Source of the DNA: Stenopsyche tienmushanensis
Lineage: Eukaryota > Arthropoda > Insecta > Trichoptera > Stenopsychidae
Assembly (NCBI GenBank): GCA_008973525.1
Contig: WACJ01000040.1
Coordinates: 124,001 to 188,000, forward strand
DNA length: 64,000 nt
Direction: 5' to 3'
The stretch's first letter is position 1, and every line of letters begins with the position of its first letter. The notes beneath the pieces are model-generated. The model did not search any database. It worked only from the letters and a program-made list of their open reading frames with translations, and was not told the origin of the DNA. The translations under genes were made by a program, and so were the position numbers. Positions 1 to 10,500 of the stretch are shown here, piece after piece.

Positions 1-245
1 AGAACATTACAGAATGGCTGTCCACTTGTGGAGAGGAAAAGGGTCTTCTTTGGGTGTGTTAAAAATAGCATTAGATCGATCATGTCTGTTGCGTTCGATT
101 CACTTTCACTTATAATTAGCTTTAAATACAAATGTTTATGAGATCACAGTATATATTTTTGATTGGGGGCAATCCGCCGTCTCGGATTCGGGCGTGTTTT
201 AATTGCGGATGATTTGATTTCGCGAGATGATCACAAGGTCTTGAA

Positions 246-506
246 TTAATACGGGCACAGCGGTCCCGATGGATAGGGCGATCTTCCGACTCCGGCGTAT
301 GGATCGAAGTTGTGCACTTTGCAGATCTCCTTGTATGATCTACCGCCTGAAGCCCTAGGGCCCCCGGTGCGACCTCCGCTGCTGTGGGATCTCCTCTGGG
401 TGTTGTAGTTTGGATACAGCAGCTTGAAGAAGCCGTCCGGTGCTGCGTCCGCGCTGAAGACGACGCAGATGGCAATGAACAACAGCATCCAAATCTTTGC
501 CGACAT
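246..506 (-). CDS. Small secreted peptide, unrecognised family
   Basis: The sequence shows one uninterrupted reading frame of 86 residues. It opens with a typical signal peptide (MSAKIWMLLFIAICVVFSADA, residues 1-21, cleavage likely after Ala-21). The mature part is about 65 residues, basic and rich in Gly, Ser and Arg in the middle (an RRSHSSGGR-type stretch). It ends in a Pro/Tyr-rich tail with only two cysteines, near residues 62 and 84, which could form one disulphide, and stops at ...PLCPY. This layout suits a secreted peptide, perhaps a neuropeptide-like or gland product, but I do not recognise the family and assign no function. The start is chosen because the signal peptide follows it directly and a TATA box lies about 115 bases upstream. 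The overlapping open frames at 122-643 and 355-612 on the same strand lack such features and are shadows. Confidence 0.75.
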   Translation of the reverse strand: MSAKIWMLLFIAICVVFSADAAPDGFFKLLYPNYNTQRRSHSSGGRTGGPRASGGRSYKEICKVHNFDPYAGVGRSPYPSGPLCPY

Positions 507-619
507 GACGAAGATGAATCGGTTGTGCGAAGCAGTAGAAGAGATCGTCGTCGGAGTGGTACACGTCTAGCGACTGTATCGCCGTCGGTGATAGTGTCCT
601 TTGGCCCAGCAATCGAATG

Positions 620-627
620 TTTATATA
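620..627 (-). promoter_or_regulatory. TATA box of the secreted-peptide gene
   Basis: On the minus strand the sequence reads CTATATAAAC. It lies about 115 bases upstream of the start codon at 506, which leaves room for a 5' leader of roughly 85-90 bases with no intron. The spacing is usual for a highly expressed small secreted-protein gene. This is inferred from position and sequence only. Confidence 0.5.
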
Positions 628-917
628 GTATCAGATCAGTCAATGGGTGACCAGTCAGCGGTCAGATTGTGACCATGGCTCCAGACGATTCATCTGCTGT
701 GGCCTTGAATCTTGTTAATCATCGATATTCTTCATACACAGCGAAAAGGAAATACTGACACAAACATGATAAGATTTATGACAAAATGCAAAACTTATTG
801 TATTTAAATACTCTTATTTTCGAGTAAAAACGAAAAGGAAATTGTTATAAAAAACCAGTGATTTTCAATCACAAAATATATTCTTTTTAATACTTGTAAC
901 CTAACGTATCAATCGAG

Positions 918-1430
918 TGTTTTGCGATGGTTCATTGGTTTTTGCATCAATTCAGGATGAGACGGGCTCGACATTTCACATCTGAGGTAAAGGAACATGA
1001 GAACCTTCCACTGACCCAAGCTATTTATTGGTCCCGCAGATTTTGTAACTTAAAACTTAATTAAATTAGTAGAATAGATAAATATCATTTGACGCGAGCC
1101 ACCTATGTAAGTCAGCTTCTGAGGGAGCTTCCATGATCGTACAGACCATAGAAAATGTCGCAAAAAACCCTAAAAGAGGACGGAGTGGCCACAAGGTGTG
1201 TGTGTCCAACCGGTCCGCTTTTTGGACCGCTGACATGACGAGCGACTCGCAATCTTAGTCTATATTATAAAAACGGACAGAGTCCATCAATGTTGATTAA
1301 TGTAAAGTATAATGATCGAGGAAAATATAAAAATCACGCACAACTCTCAACCGGGTCGGTATTCTGCATTTTGCGCCCCAAGCCCAGTTGCGCCCGTGGT
1401 GGGCGCCTGCTTTGCCACACCCTGAAGAGC
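918..1430 (+). mobile_element. Decayed mariner fragment joined to repeat tail R1 and repeat B
   Basis: 918-1050 matches, base for base in long stretches, the mariner transposase fragments at 25560-25690 and 6410-6500 (the region leading to the first catalytic Asp, TMDETWVHH in the best copy). From about 1090 the sequence switches to tail R1 (GATCGTACAGACCATAGAAA onward). From 1261 it enters repeat B, which ends in a GC-rich block with the hairpin-like GCGCCCG-x3-CGGGCGC (one mismatch in this copy). The reading frame is broken throughout, so this is a dead copy. Confidence 0.75.
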
Positions 1431-1544
1431 CCTGAGAAGTTTTTTTTTATATCCTACCGAAGTCGATATACAGTTGAATGGTTGATCCAAGTCATATCCA
1501 TGCACACCACAAATTATTTTACGGACAATAAAGGCAAATTCAGG

Positions 1545-1645
1545 CAGATCAGTGTAAAAACGGCACATATTTTTGGCACTACTGATCAATGTAAATGTTT
1601 TGGAAAGCTCAAAATACGGCGTGGCTTTAATGGTGTTTTAATATT
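1545..1645 (+). repeat. Copy of repeat family R
   Basis: A segment beginning GTGTAAAAACGGCACATATT and continuing with a TTTTGGCAC motif. It recurs with small changes near 35192, 52981 and 63345. It is probably an end of a decayed transposable element. The other copies carry a vestigial open frame alongside. Confidence 0.6.
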
Positions 1646-1819
1646 AACTCTAAGTAAAATTTTGTTATATGTGGATTCACATTGGATACAATTTACTACA
1701 AATTTAGTTTTAATAGAAATTGTCAGAAAGAGACACTGTGGAATTATTAGCTCCTTGGGAAGTGTCGATTATATGTATTGCTTTTTTTTCATTTGTGTAA
1801 TATATAATAAAATAGGCGC

Positions 1820-2000
1820 ACTACTCGTCTAGTGTTTGCTACGTACACACACACACAATAGAGACGATGCGGTGCATGCGCATAACCTGTCTGATTATCT
1901 TTCTCTTTCTGGCTAAATACCGCTTGGCGTTTCACTTTTCGTGACGTTAAAGCCAATTTTTCTTACTGCGTCTATACATATTTCTAAATAGCCATTTCCA
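1820..2000 (+). repeat. Copy of a short dispersed repeat (family C), with a CA microsatellite
   Basis: An (AC)n run lies near 1845. Downstream, the motif GCATGCGCATAACCTGTCT and a following TTTCAC-TTTCGT-type block recur at about 37040-37110, 40970-41090 and, more weakly, 50200-50300. I do not recognise the element. 2000-3128 shows no gene and no repeat that I can support. Confidence 0.45.
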
Positions 2001-3128
2001 TGCCAACTTATTTGCCAAATCCTGTAGAATTTCATGTTTTTAGTCACTTGGAGTACTTTTTAGGGAATAAAAAGTTTGGAAACCGGTTAAAGATAATTCA
2101 AGCGTTCGAAGAATTTCTCTTTCTTCTTTCGAAGCTCTCATGAATTCCGAACGTTCATGTGGAATGGCCTAATACTATAAGCTAAGTCTAAATCAAAGTT
2201 GAAGTTCGCTTCAAATTCTAGATATTTAGATATTAATTGGTAAATATGTTGATCGAATAATTATAGCCCTGCCCTCGACGAATTTAGATTTCTTAAATTT
2301 AATGAACTGCTCATTTATTATACATGTGGCATATTAACGATCGAAATCTGCATTTCCCACGGCACCGTGAATATTAATGAAACGATACAATTCCAAGCGA
2401 ACTGAAGACCCACTTCCCGGTTCCAGCTTCCGAACCAAATTGGAAACTTTCTACCCCGCCATCCGACATGTCATAATTTGAGATCAAATCTCAAATAAAA
2501 ATACGTCGACTTCTTATTGCGTTATGTAAGTGCAACAGAATGCTGCGTGCCATTAAAAAAATGCGCATAAAAGGTCGGAAAAACGCACAAGAAGGCGGCT
2601 CGTACCTAAAATGGTGTAAGAGCAAAAGTAAATTACTTCTAAAAATAAGTTGATTATTCCGCATACTGGTCGAAGAAACTGACCATTTTAATATGTTGGC
2701 TTTTAGTCTTAAATTGGAGACAATACGGTTTAAAAACCGGTTGTGTCAGTTCAGTTCTCAGACTGAGTGCGTCAATAAGGGGAACTATAATATATGGAGC
2801 AAGGTCGTATCAAGCAAAACGATCAACAGAAATTAGTTCCTCACATTTTTTATTGTTGTAATAAAGCATAAATCATCCGTATCCGTATTTTGACCGGTTC
2901 ATGGAAGCTGCGATCGAAAATGACAAGCAATCAATAAGCAATATATAAATGCGGATTCAATGCCACGAAAGTCACATTGACTGTATAAAAGTTCATCTGA
3001 AAAACAGTTGTGGCGTAAATCTTCTCCAATCGAATGCCAAATATGCTCTCTCCGATTGGATGTAGAACGAAATTTGTTTAGATTATCTCTTCCCTATATA
3101 TTTGCTTTGTATCCAGATTCCCAGATTT

Positions 3129-4760
3129 AAATACTTATTATAATGTATGTTTTAAAATAACATACAAAGATTGTCCCAAAAGTACCCAACCTAACGATGC
3201 CGGTTACTGTTGTAAAATAAATACTATGATAGTGTTAAAATAAATACTCTACATTGCAGCAAAAAGCCTTAAAAAAGGATGGAGTGGCCATAAAATTTGT
3301 ATGTTCAATCGGTCCGCTTTTCGGACCGCTGCTATGAAGAATGAGCGCCTCGCGATCGGATGCCATACCTGAACATGTCTATAGAACGATTAAAAATTCT
3401 CATTATGAAACGAAGTTGTCTGAAGAAGATTGATCGGGCGGGTTGTTTAAATTTTAAAATCGGTTGAAAATATTGTCATCTTCGAGCTTATGCCGCCTGG
3501 GTCAACTACAACAAAGAAAAAAGGGATTAGACAACTTAGTATATACTATAAAAACAGACAGAGTCAATCAGTGTTGAGTCATGTAAAGTAGAATGGTCGA
3601 GTAAAATAAAAACCATGCGCAACTCTCGACCGGGTCGTTATTCGGCGTTTTGCGCTCCAAGCCCGATTGCGCCCGTGGCGGGCGCCTGATTTGCCACACC
3701 CTTGTTACGGCTCTGCTAATCCGAATGCTTTTGATCGTTGGGCTTTTAAATGTTTGTTATCTTACTCTTTTGATGAGTATGCACTCATATGCTGAATAAT
3801 CTGAAAGGAGTAAGCCCGCACATGTGGCGTGCAGCGCTCCATAGCGCTTTATTTTTAATGCTATATTTGTATTTCTTATAAAATATTATTATTTATTCAA
3901 ACCATCATTTCAAACATTATCAACCCTTTTATTGTTTTGTCACGTTTCAATTAAATTTCCAATCAAGTTTTATGATCATATATACGAAATCACAAAGAAT
4001 CACATCGGTTGAAAACCATCAGGTATAGTCTTCTTAGATAGAATCATTGTGAATGTTCTTTTGGTGGCCAAATTCATCAGATCGGCTAACATATGTACGT
4101 CAATGCTAGGTGTTCTGCAAACATCGCTGCTGTATGTAAGAGTGTACGGGAAACCCCGAGGCTTCCAATTTTTTGTCGTTCACAAGAAGTTTTGTTATGA
4201 AAAAAGTCGTCGGATCATCAAATGCATCCCAAAAGAGGCACTGTTTGGTGCGGATTTTGGTCTGCCGGAATCATCGCTCTTCTTCCAAAACGAAACTGAC
4301 ATTGCCATAACCGTCAACTTCTTATAACCTAAACTGGATGACATGAATATCAAAACAAGGGCATGACAAAACAGGCAACCGCCACGGGCGCAAATGGGCT
4401 TGGGGCGCAAAACGCTGAATATCGACCCGGTCGAGAGTTGCACATGGTTTTTATTTTACTCAACCATTCTACTTTACATGAACCAACACTGATTGTCCGT
4501 TTTTATAATATATACTGAGTTGTCTAATATCTCTTTTCTTCGCTATCGTTATGTTCAGAATCGATCGCGAAGTGCTCATTTGTCATATCAGCGGTCCGAA
4601 AATTGGACTGATTGAGCATACGTCCTCTTTAAGGGCCTTTTGCGCCATTTTTTATGATCTGATCTGATCATACAACAGTAACCACCGTCTATACATTGGG
4701 TCGTCGTACTTTTGGGACTATCTTATATATTATTTTAAAACATACATTATAATAGTATTT
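3129..4760. mobile_element. 1.6 kb element with long inverted arms (mariner-like ends)
   Basis: The left end (3129-3210) is the near reverse complement of the right end (4680-4760). Both ends read AAATACT/TATTATAATGTATG, then a mariner-type end sequence containing GTCCCAAAAGTAC. Moving inward, tail R1 (about 3252-3480) and repeat B (3541-3710) on the left are mirrored by B (4365-4520) and a partial R1 (about 4540-4660) on the right. The arms are therefore several hundred bases long. The centre (3711-4364) holds another dispersed repeat (AGTAAGCCCGCA at 3810, seen again at 34075) and a degenerate DDE-transposase frame. No intact gene is present. It could be a foldback-like derivative or two copies inserted head to head. 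Confidence 0.7.
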
Positions 4761-4782
4761 ATATATAGTATAATAGACGACA

Positions 4783-4890
4783 TATGGTTCCAATGATGCT
4801 ACGTGCCACAAAGCGCACGCCACGATGGACATTCTGCACGAGCGATTTTAGGACATGATTTCTTCCTTAGGGACCGTCTTAAATCGCAGA
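4783..4890 (+). pseudogene. Remnant of a DDE transposase
   Basis: The translated plus strand gives the block DGATCH-x-AHATMDILHERF after correcting point changes. This is the signature around the second catalytic Asp of a widespread insect DDE transposase family of the IS630/Tc1/mariner superfamily. Stops interrupt it. Related pieces lie at 38940-39090, 43950-44050, 44740-44940 and 57715-57790. Confidence 0.65.
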
Positions 4891-5591
4891 TACTTGTTTT
4901 ATTTACATTTAAAAATTGAGTGCCCTTATTGAAAGAACCTTTACATAAAGCAGTATGCAATAAATATTGTTGTTTTTTTGAGATAATTTCATATTAAATT
5001 CCCGGAACATAATCAGAGGTTATCGCAGGTCATTTTGCCATATTGTAAATAAATTATAGTGAAAATAATATTTACAAAAAATTACATATTTAACCTTCAT
5101 ATTTATATTTTGCGACCTCACAGCATCCATCCTTATGTTTGAGTGACCTTATCGGCACTCGATTATATGAAGATATTTTCACAAGTTGAGATAATTGACG
5201 CAGAATCGACATCGATGAACTTGAATCGATTTTTCTATGAAACGTGAGCGTAAAAGCACGTGAATGTTTCGCCACAGCCTTTCTATAGTGATTCAGAAAT
5301 ATATCAAAAATGTACTATATTGAGTTCAAGACCAGTACTTATTTTGCCATTAAACGAAGGTCTTGCAATTTCATTGATCTGGCTTTTACGCCCGATGCAG
5401 TTGTATGGCACGTATGCATTTCCTTCTAAATTGGACGAGGTGCAAAAAATTCTGGGTAAAAGGTGGGCGGATGAGGCAGTCGCCTTTGGGCCTTTTCTGA
5501 GGAAAAAAAACGGGAATTATTTATGGCATGTCACTCAATCGTCTACAACTAATGGTAACAAGATATCAAAAACGTACGCTTAAAATGCGAT

Positions 5592-8151
5592 TTAATCGAC
5601 GACGTCGTACAATAGGGCAAAAAACGAATATCCATCCGACACGATCTGCAAAAACATTTTCGCATTTATTTATATAAATCTCATTTTAATATATATTACA
5701 TAAATGCAAGTTATGAATTCAATCACCTTGCTGTATGTCTGTAGAGATAAGATCATTATACTTCCAGCTGTAAGAAAGAGTGGCTTTTGTGCACAGCGTA
5801 TTATCATGAGCAAATCTTTCTGATTTGCGACTGGCCAATCTATCCATGATGATTCGAATGCTGCTTGAGCTGCATTTTGGCTCTAAAATTGTAAACAATG
5901 CTGAAAAATTTGTATACGGAATATAATACAGTCAACCCTTCTATAGCGTCGAGATAGGGACCACGCTATAGAAAGTTTTGCACCCATACTTAATTTGTTC
6001 GTGTTTAGTTTGCTAATATATATTTTATGTATTTTCCTGTTGCTTGCGTAAAATATGCCGCAAACGAAGTGGACACTATAGAAGGATTGACTATATTTAT
6101 CAGGGCTTCGAATGCCTTTCGTCGGTGTAATTTATTAAACAAGAGGATTTGACTTGCTGCTTTTTAGCTGGAAGTATGAAAGTGCCAGCTTGGAGTACCA
6201 GGAAACAAATTGTCTAACTTATGTCTCGACCTAACGTTTAGATGAGGGTTGTTTTAAAATAAAACCGCGCGCTACCATTATATGTATTTACTAGCAGACA
6301 TGTCTACATCGCATATTGACTGAAATTTTGAACATGAGAAAGCTGTGCGCAAGATGGGTACCGCGTTTGCTCACAATGGAACAAAAACAGTGTTGTAATG
6401 ATGTTTCAATCGAGTGTTTGATGAAGTTTCACAGCAATAAAGCAGAGTTTTTGCATCAATTAATAACCATGGATGAAACATGGGTCCATCATTTGGCACG
6501 AGCCACCTAGGTAAGTCAGCTTCTGAGGGAGCTTCTGTGATCGTATAGATCATAGAAAATGCCGCAAAAAAACCTAAAAGAGGACCACATGATCTGTGTG
6601 TCCAACCGGTCCGTTTTTCGAACCACTGACATGACGAATGAGCACCTCGTGGTCGAATGCCATACCCGAACATGCCTACAGAAGTCTCAATACAAAATCA
6701 AGTTGTCCGAAGAAGACTGATCGGGTGAGTTGTTTAAATTTTACAATCAATCGAAAATATCTTGCTACGGCCCTGAGTTCCATTCTAGGTGCATAGCAAA
6801 TATATGATAATAATGGCTCTTTCTCGTAAGACGCGTACCGAACCGGAAAAAACCGATATTTTCGAATCGGCCTAGTTTCGGTTCGAAGCCCTGTTATTTA
6901 TAGAACTGCAGATTTCATTCGAATGATACCTTTAAAATGAGTTCGTTCCCTAAATAGCAATAAACGTAGGCGTTGATCAGAGTGACCATCAAAAATGCAC
7001 AAAAATTGAACAAAACGTGATACTCCCCCCTTTTTGCATGCTGAAAAAATAAGAATTTAAACATCAACACGTTTTAATTATCAACTTATTAATTAAAGGA
7101 TGATACCAACAACCGACACCATGAACGCCGTCAGACACAACTCTATGGTCACTGCCAAATTTTGGACCAATAATATTTCTTGGAAGAGTGTTTTCATTCT
7201 CTTTGAATATCTGCAAAAAATGGTTTAAAAATCAATAACACGATAAAATTATGTTTTAATGAATGTACCACCGTATATCAGGGTCGGGCGTTCCAACTGA
7301 AGCATACATACACGCGCATAATTTGCGCACAAATTGAATTTATTCTTCATTTATGAATGGACATTGAAAATGCCATTGGATAAAAATGATTCAAAAATGA
7401 TGATGAAGACGTCAATTCACGAGATCAATTGTATGGTGGTAATTAAAATATATTACCCAATGATTCGTATATGTTTTTCGATGCAGATTTTGAGTCCATC
7501 TTGAAGATTGTGTCCAGGCTTAAGACTCCTCAGCCTGTCGCTCAAGATCATCAATTGTTCGCATAAATATAGGAGAAGTCCACCGATGAAAGCCTCAATG
7601 GCTAGCATTCTCATGGCGTTTGGCAAGTACATCGACATTTGGAACAAGTATATGAGATTCCATTGCCAACTGTACGTCTCGGGAATGAAAGGCAGCCAGA
7701 TTTCATAGCTGAAGTGTCCTTCGATAAACGACAGGACGAAGAATCCGCAGACCGTCAACGTGACAGCGGTGATCAAACTGTATGAAAGCTTGTTCATTTT
7801 CTTCTCTTCTTGGGGCGCTATGATGTCACCGGAGCGACGAATCTCATCCACCAGCTCGATCAGCTTCTTCTTGTTCAGAAAAAAGAAAAACACCTTCAGC
7901 GTACTGTTGCATCCGACCAATGACTTGTCTAAATTATCGAGGGCTTTCAATGGAGTGTCGATCTGATTGTAGACAACAACGAGCGTAAGCACATTCAGCA
8001 TAACGGAAGAACAGTTCAAAAGCAACTTATACCAAGTATAAAAGGCTCTCTTCGTTCTTGAAGAATCTGTCAAATCCCACATGCCCAAGCATGTCAGAAT
8101 TTTAACATTGACGCTGAACATTTCTTTTTCGACGTCCATTTCGATCTGCAT
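5592..8151 (-). CDS. Odorant receptor, 7tm_6 family, five exons
   Basis: This is an insect odorant receptor, expected in the dendrite membrane of sensory neurons as a ligand-gated channel subunit working with the co-receptor Orco. Exons on the minus strand: 8151-7457 (residues 1-231, four membrane segments, start MQIEMDVEKEMF), 7210-7107 or 7210-7111 (IGYSKRMKTLFQEILLVQN, membrane segment 5), 7040-6930 (YCYLGNEL motif), 5882-5727 (SSWIDWPV, LLMIIRCAQKPL, LTAG) and 5645-5592 (last exon, GYSFFALL, stop TAA). The conserved C-terminal motifs of the family are all present. The length is about 371 residues, slightly short of the usual 380-420. The join of exons 2 and 3 is uncertain. The donor at 7106 (GTATCA) leaves the frame off by one, and a run of six C at 7025-7030 could hide an indel. 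The weaker donor at 7110 keeps the frame. Intron 3 is invaded by a MITE and a mariner remnant. The ligand cannot be inferred. Confidence 0.85.
5929..6093. mobile_element. Tigger/pogo-like MITE inside the receptor intron
   Basis: A 165-base element. Its left end CAGTCAACCCTTCTATAGCG is the near reverse complement of its right end (CACTATAGAAGGATTGACTA), and it is flanked by TA. It carries no coding capacity. A second, partial copy lies at 61483-61560. CAGTC ends with a TA target fit the Tigger/pogo group, and a Tigger-type transposase fragment lies at 50880-51360. It sits 46 bases upstream of the exon that begins at 5882 (-). Confidence 0.65.
6300..6775 (+). mobile_element. Mariner transposase fragment with tail R1
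   Basis: The frame from 6316 reads NMRKLCARWVPRLLT, then EFLHQLITMDETWVHH. This is the classic mariner transposase segment from the end of the DNA-binding region to the first catalytic Asp. At about 6500 it passes into tail R1 (GAGCCACCTAGGTAAGTCAG onward) instead of the rest of the transposase. The second and third catalytic residues are absent. It lies in intron 3 of the odorant receptor on the opposite strand, beside a second repeat (6836-6900, GGTTCGAAGCCCTG) that recurs at about 31488-31560. Confidence 0.8.
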
Positions 8152-8444
8152 CGTCTATGATTTTGTATGAGCATTCCGATAACCATCGCAAATTATGGCT
8201 TTGCTTTAATTGGATCCACAATTTGATCGTTTGACTTCATCCATATTTGAAGATCTGCATCGGAAACGTGCAAGTGGTAACCAGATGCATGAACATAATA
8301 ACACACATTTTTTCTATAAATCATACCAAAATTTGTATGCTTAGTAGAGTAACGAGCCAATTTTAAATTCAATTGAGAAAATAGTATAGAATTAATCTAC
8401 TTGCTATCTTGTTTATGTAGTCCATTGTTAACTTTATGAGGGTA

Positions 8445-9010
8445 GTCTCAGAAGTACCCCGACAGAAATGGTGAAGAAAATCCACAAAATGGACGAACGT
8501 CGACTGAATGTGCACGAGCTAGCAGACATGGTAGTAGTTTCAAAAAGTTCTGTACATTGGATGAAAATTTGGACATGATAAAACTGTGCGCAAGTTGGGT
8601 GCCGCATTTGCTCAAAATGGAACATAAACGGTGTCGTGGGAATGTTTCAATAGAGTGTTTGGCGATGTTTCACAGCAATAAAGCCGAGCTTTGGAAGAGT
8701 GAATTGAAAATGGTTTAATATATTTGAACCAGAAAAAAAGGTGAAACTGCTTCTCTGCGCGCGGTCAAAGAGATAAAAAAATTGAAGGGTCCAGGTTGTG
8801 GCCCTTTTTTTTCGTCAACAACCCGTCCGATCAGCCTTCTTTGGACAACTTCGTTTTCTAATTGAAATTTCGTAATCGTTCTGTAGACATGTTCGGGTGT
8901 GGCGTCTAATCGCGAGGTGCTCATTCGTAATGTCAGCGGTCCGAAAAGCGGACCAGATGGACACACAAACTTTGTGGCCACTCCATCCTCTTTTAGGGAT
9001 AGTGTTTAGT
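8445..9010. mobile_element. Mariner fragment (+) followed by tail R1 (-)
   Basis: 8455-8700 reads on the plus strand as the same mariner transposase segment as at 6300, with stops. 8790-9010 is tail R1 in the opposite orientation (GGTCCGAAAAGCGGACC and neighbouring blocks). The opposite orientation of R1 here, compared with the copies at 918, 6300 and 25336, shows that the two parts can move or rearrange separately. It lies upstream of the receptor gene. Confidence 0.7.
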
Positions 9011-9074
9011 GTTTTCAGCAATAAACGACAGCAATTTCTTTTTTTGCGTGCATCGTTGTCGGCGCAGGTGGAGA

Positions 9075-9240
9075 GAGTCATGAAGAGTGGTCGGATAGCC
9101 TTGGCTGCAGAAGGACGTCCTTCCCGCGGCCAAATCTCTCTCTTTTGATCAATAAGAAGTTATCTAAGACGAGAGACTTTCTATTCGGCGCCCGTCCATA
9201 TCCATCCCATCTGCCCGACTACATAACATTTGTAGTCGGA
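9075..9240 (+). mobile_element. LTR fragment (LTR family L)
   Basis: The segment contains the blocks GGACGTCCTTCCCGCGGCCA, ATCTCTCTC, AATAAGAAGT and GACGAGAGA, in the same order as the copies at 34790-34935, 39330-39430 and 60100-60170 (plus strand) and 59520-59640 (minus strand). Two relatives (36860 and 60312) carry a TGGTGTCAGAAGTGG primer-binding-like site just outside, which marks the family as the long terminal repeat of a retrotransposon. No gag or pol frame is attached here. Confidence 0.6.
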
Positions 9241-9472
9241 CGGAGAGGGATTGAACACTAATGATTGGAGCGTTAAAGAAACAAGACGTTAAAAGATTTA
9301 GACTGTAATCATTATTATTGGTAATGTCTTCCTGTTGTGTACTACTATTGGCGTTTATGGAAATATATTTGATCGATTGATTCATCGATGCTGCCACTGT
9401 AAGCCCTGAAGGCTTGCATTTACAAGAACCCAAATTTCTTCTTACAAACCATAGTCTGAATATTATAAAGCG

Positions 9473-9556
9473 GCGATTCCTAACCTTTTTAGTCTCGTTA
9501 CCCCTATAGCCTGGCCGCCACCTCTCAAAGTTCTTCCCCTCGGTTAGGAACCGTCT
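9473..9556. mobile_element. Short palindromic MITE-like element
   Basis: ATTCCTAACC at 9476 and GGTTAGGAACCGT at 9540 form the two ends of an 80-base near palindrome. Ends of the type GGTTCCTAACC are common in hAT-derived MITEs. The identification rests only on these ends. Confidence 0.35.
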
Positions 9557-9659
9557 GCGTTGCTGCTGGGTCGTTCCAGATTTCTGAACGTCCCAGTTCC
9601 TCACAGGGCACGGGCGCTTTAGGGCTTCGCTTTATAGGCTCAGACTCTCCCCGGTTTCG

Positions 9660-9855
9660 GAGTGTCACGACACAGACCACGTTCTGTGGACATATTCGGG
9701 TATGGCGTTCAATCGCGAGGCGTTCATTCGTTGTGTCAGCGGTCCGAAAAGCGGACTAGTTAGACCCACAGATCTTGTGGCCACTTTGTCTTCTTTTAGG
9801 ACTTTTTGTGCCATTTCTGGAGTGGTTACATCATTTGGTCGACCACTGCGCTGTT
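9660..9855 (-). repeat. Copy of tail R1
   Basis: The blocks TGGCGTTCAATCGCGAGGCG and GTCAGCGGTCCGAAAAGCGG, then the CTTTTAGGACTTTTTG region, match R1 at 8800-9010 and 11735-11900 in the same orientation. Between 9855 and 10390 I see no gene. Confidence 0.65.
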
Positions 9856-10390
9856 CGTCCTGGCAGCTCGTACGGCCTCGTCTAACCTTTACTTTACCAT
9901 GATGACTACAACTCTAATAATAGGTTACTTACCGCGGGCACTTCATACTCTCATTACGGCTCTGAAAATTAGTTTTCACCTAAATAATGCTTGGATTTTT
10001 TTTATAGTAGACCTTCATTTATTATGATGCAGGGGGCTGTTGCCAGAATATTATATAATTGGATTTATGTGTATTTTTCTGATATCTGAGTATATTTTTG
10101 TAATGAATTATCCTCTGACGAATTCCATACGGATTATGGATCCAAGATCTTCATTATTGTCTAAAATCCTATTATATAAACATATATTTTTTAATGAAAA
10201 TAATGTCTTCTCATTGAGTATGATTCATGCGAATCGAAAGATTAAATCAAACAGCATTGTTTTGTCATTATTTCGCTTTGTTAAATGAGTGTTTCTCAAA
10301 CTTTTTGTGTTTATGCTTGCGTATCTAGCTGATAGCCACGAACGCGTAGATAGCTTTATCTTGATGATAACATTTTACGTGGCTCCAATC

Positions 10391-10500
10391 TATAAAAAGG
10401 CAGTCATTTGTTGTGTCCTGGATGTTTAAGTCTGATATGTGATAACATCACAAGCAAAAAGTGCGTCAAACAGCAAAATCCAGTGAGGTAAATATGAATC
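10391..10500 (+). promoter_or_regulatory. TATA-type promoter-like site with a possible first exon
   Basis: TATAAAAAGG at 10391 is followed about 30 bases on by TTGTTGTGTCC, and then by a possible splice donor GAGGTAAAT at about 10488. This is the layout of an insect gene with a short first exon. I found no matching coding exon downstream as far as 13.5 kb, so it may be an orphan, an enhancer-associated start site or chance. 10500-11385 is AT-rich and otherwise featureless. Confidence 0.25.

Noticed and set aside
122..643. 173-residue open frame on the minus strand
   Set aside because: It overlaps the secreted-peptide gene in another frame and has low-complexity Arg/Ser composition and no signal peptide or domain.
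1290..1832. 180-residue open frame on the plus strand
   Set aside because: It runs through repeats B and R, whose other copies are broken in this frame, so it is repeat-derived.
5260..5583. 107-residue open frame on the plus strand beside the receptor
   Set aside because: No recognisable domain, no splice or promoter context, and AT-rich codon use. It is likely chance.
9164..9604. 146-residue open frame on the minus strand
   Set aside because: It spans an LTR fragment and a MITE-like palindrome. The composition is mixed and no family is recognised.
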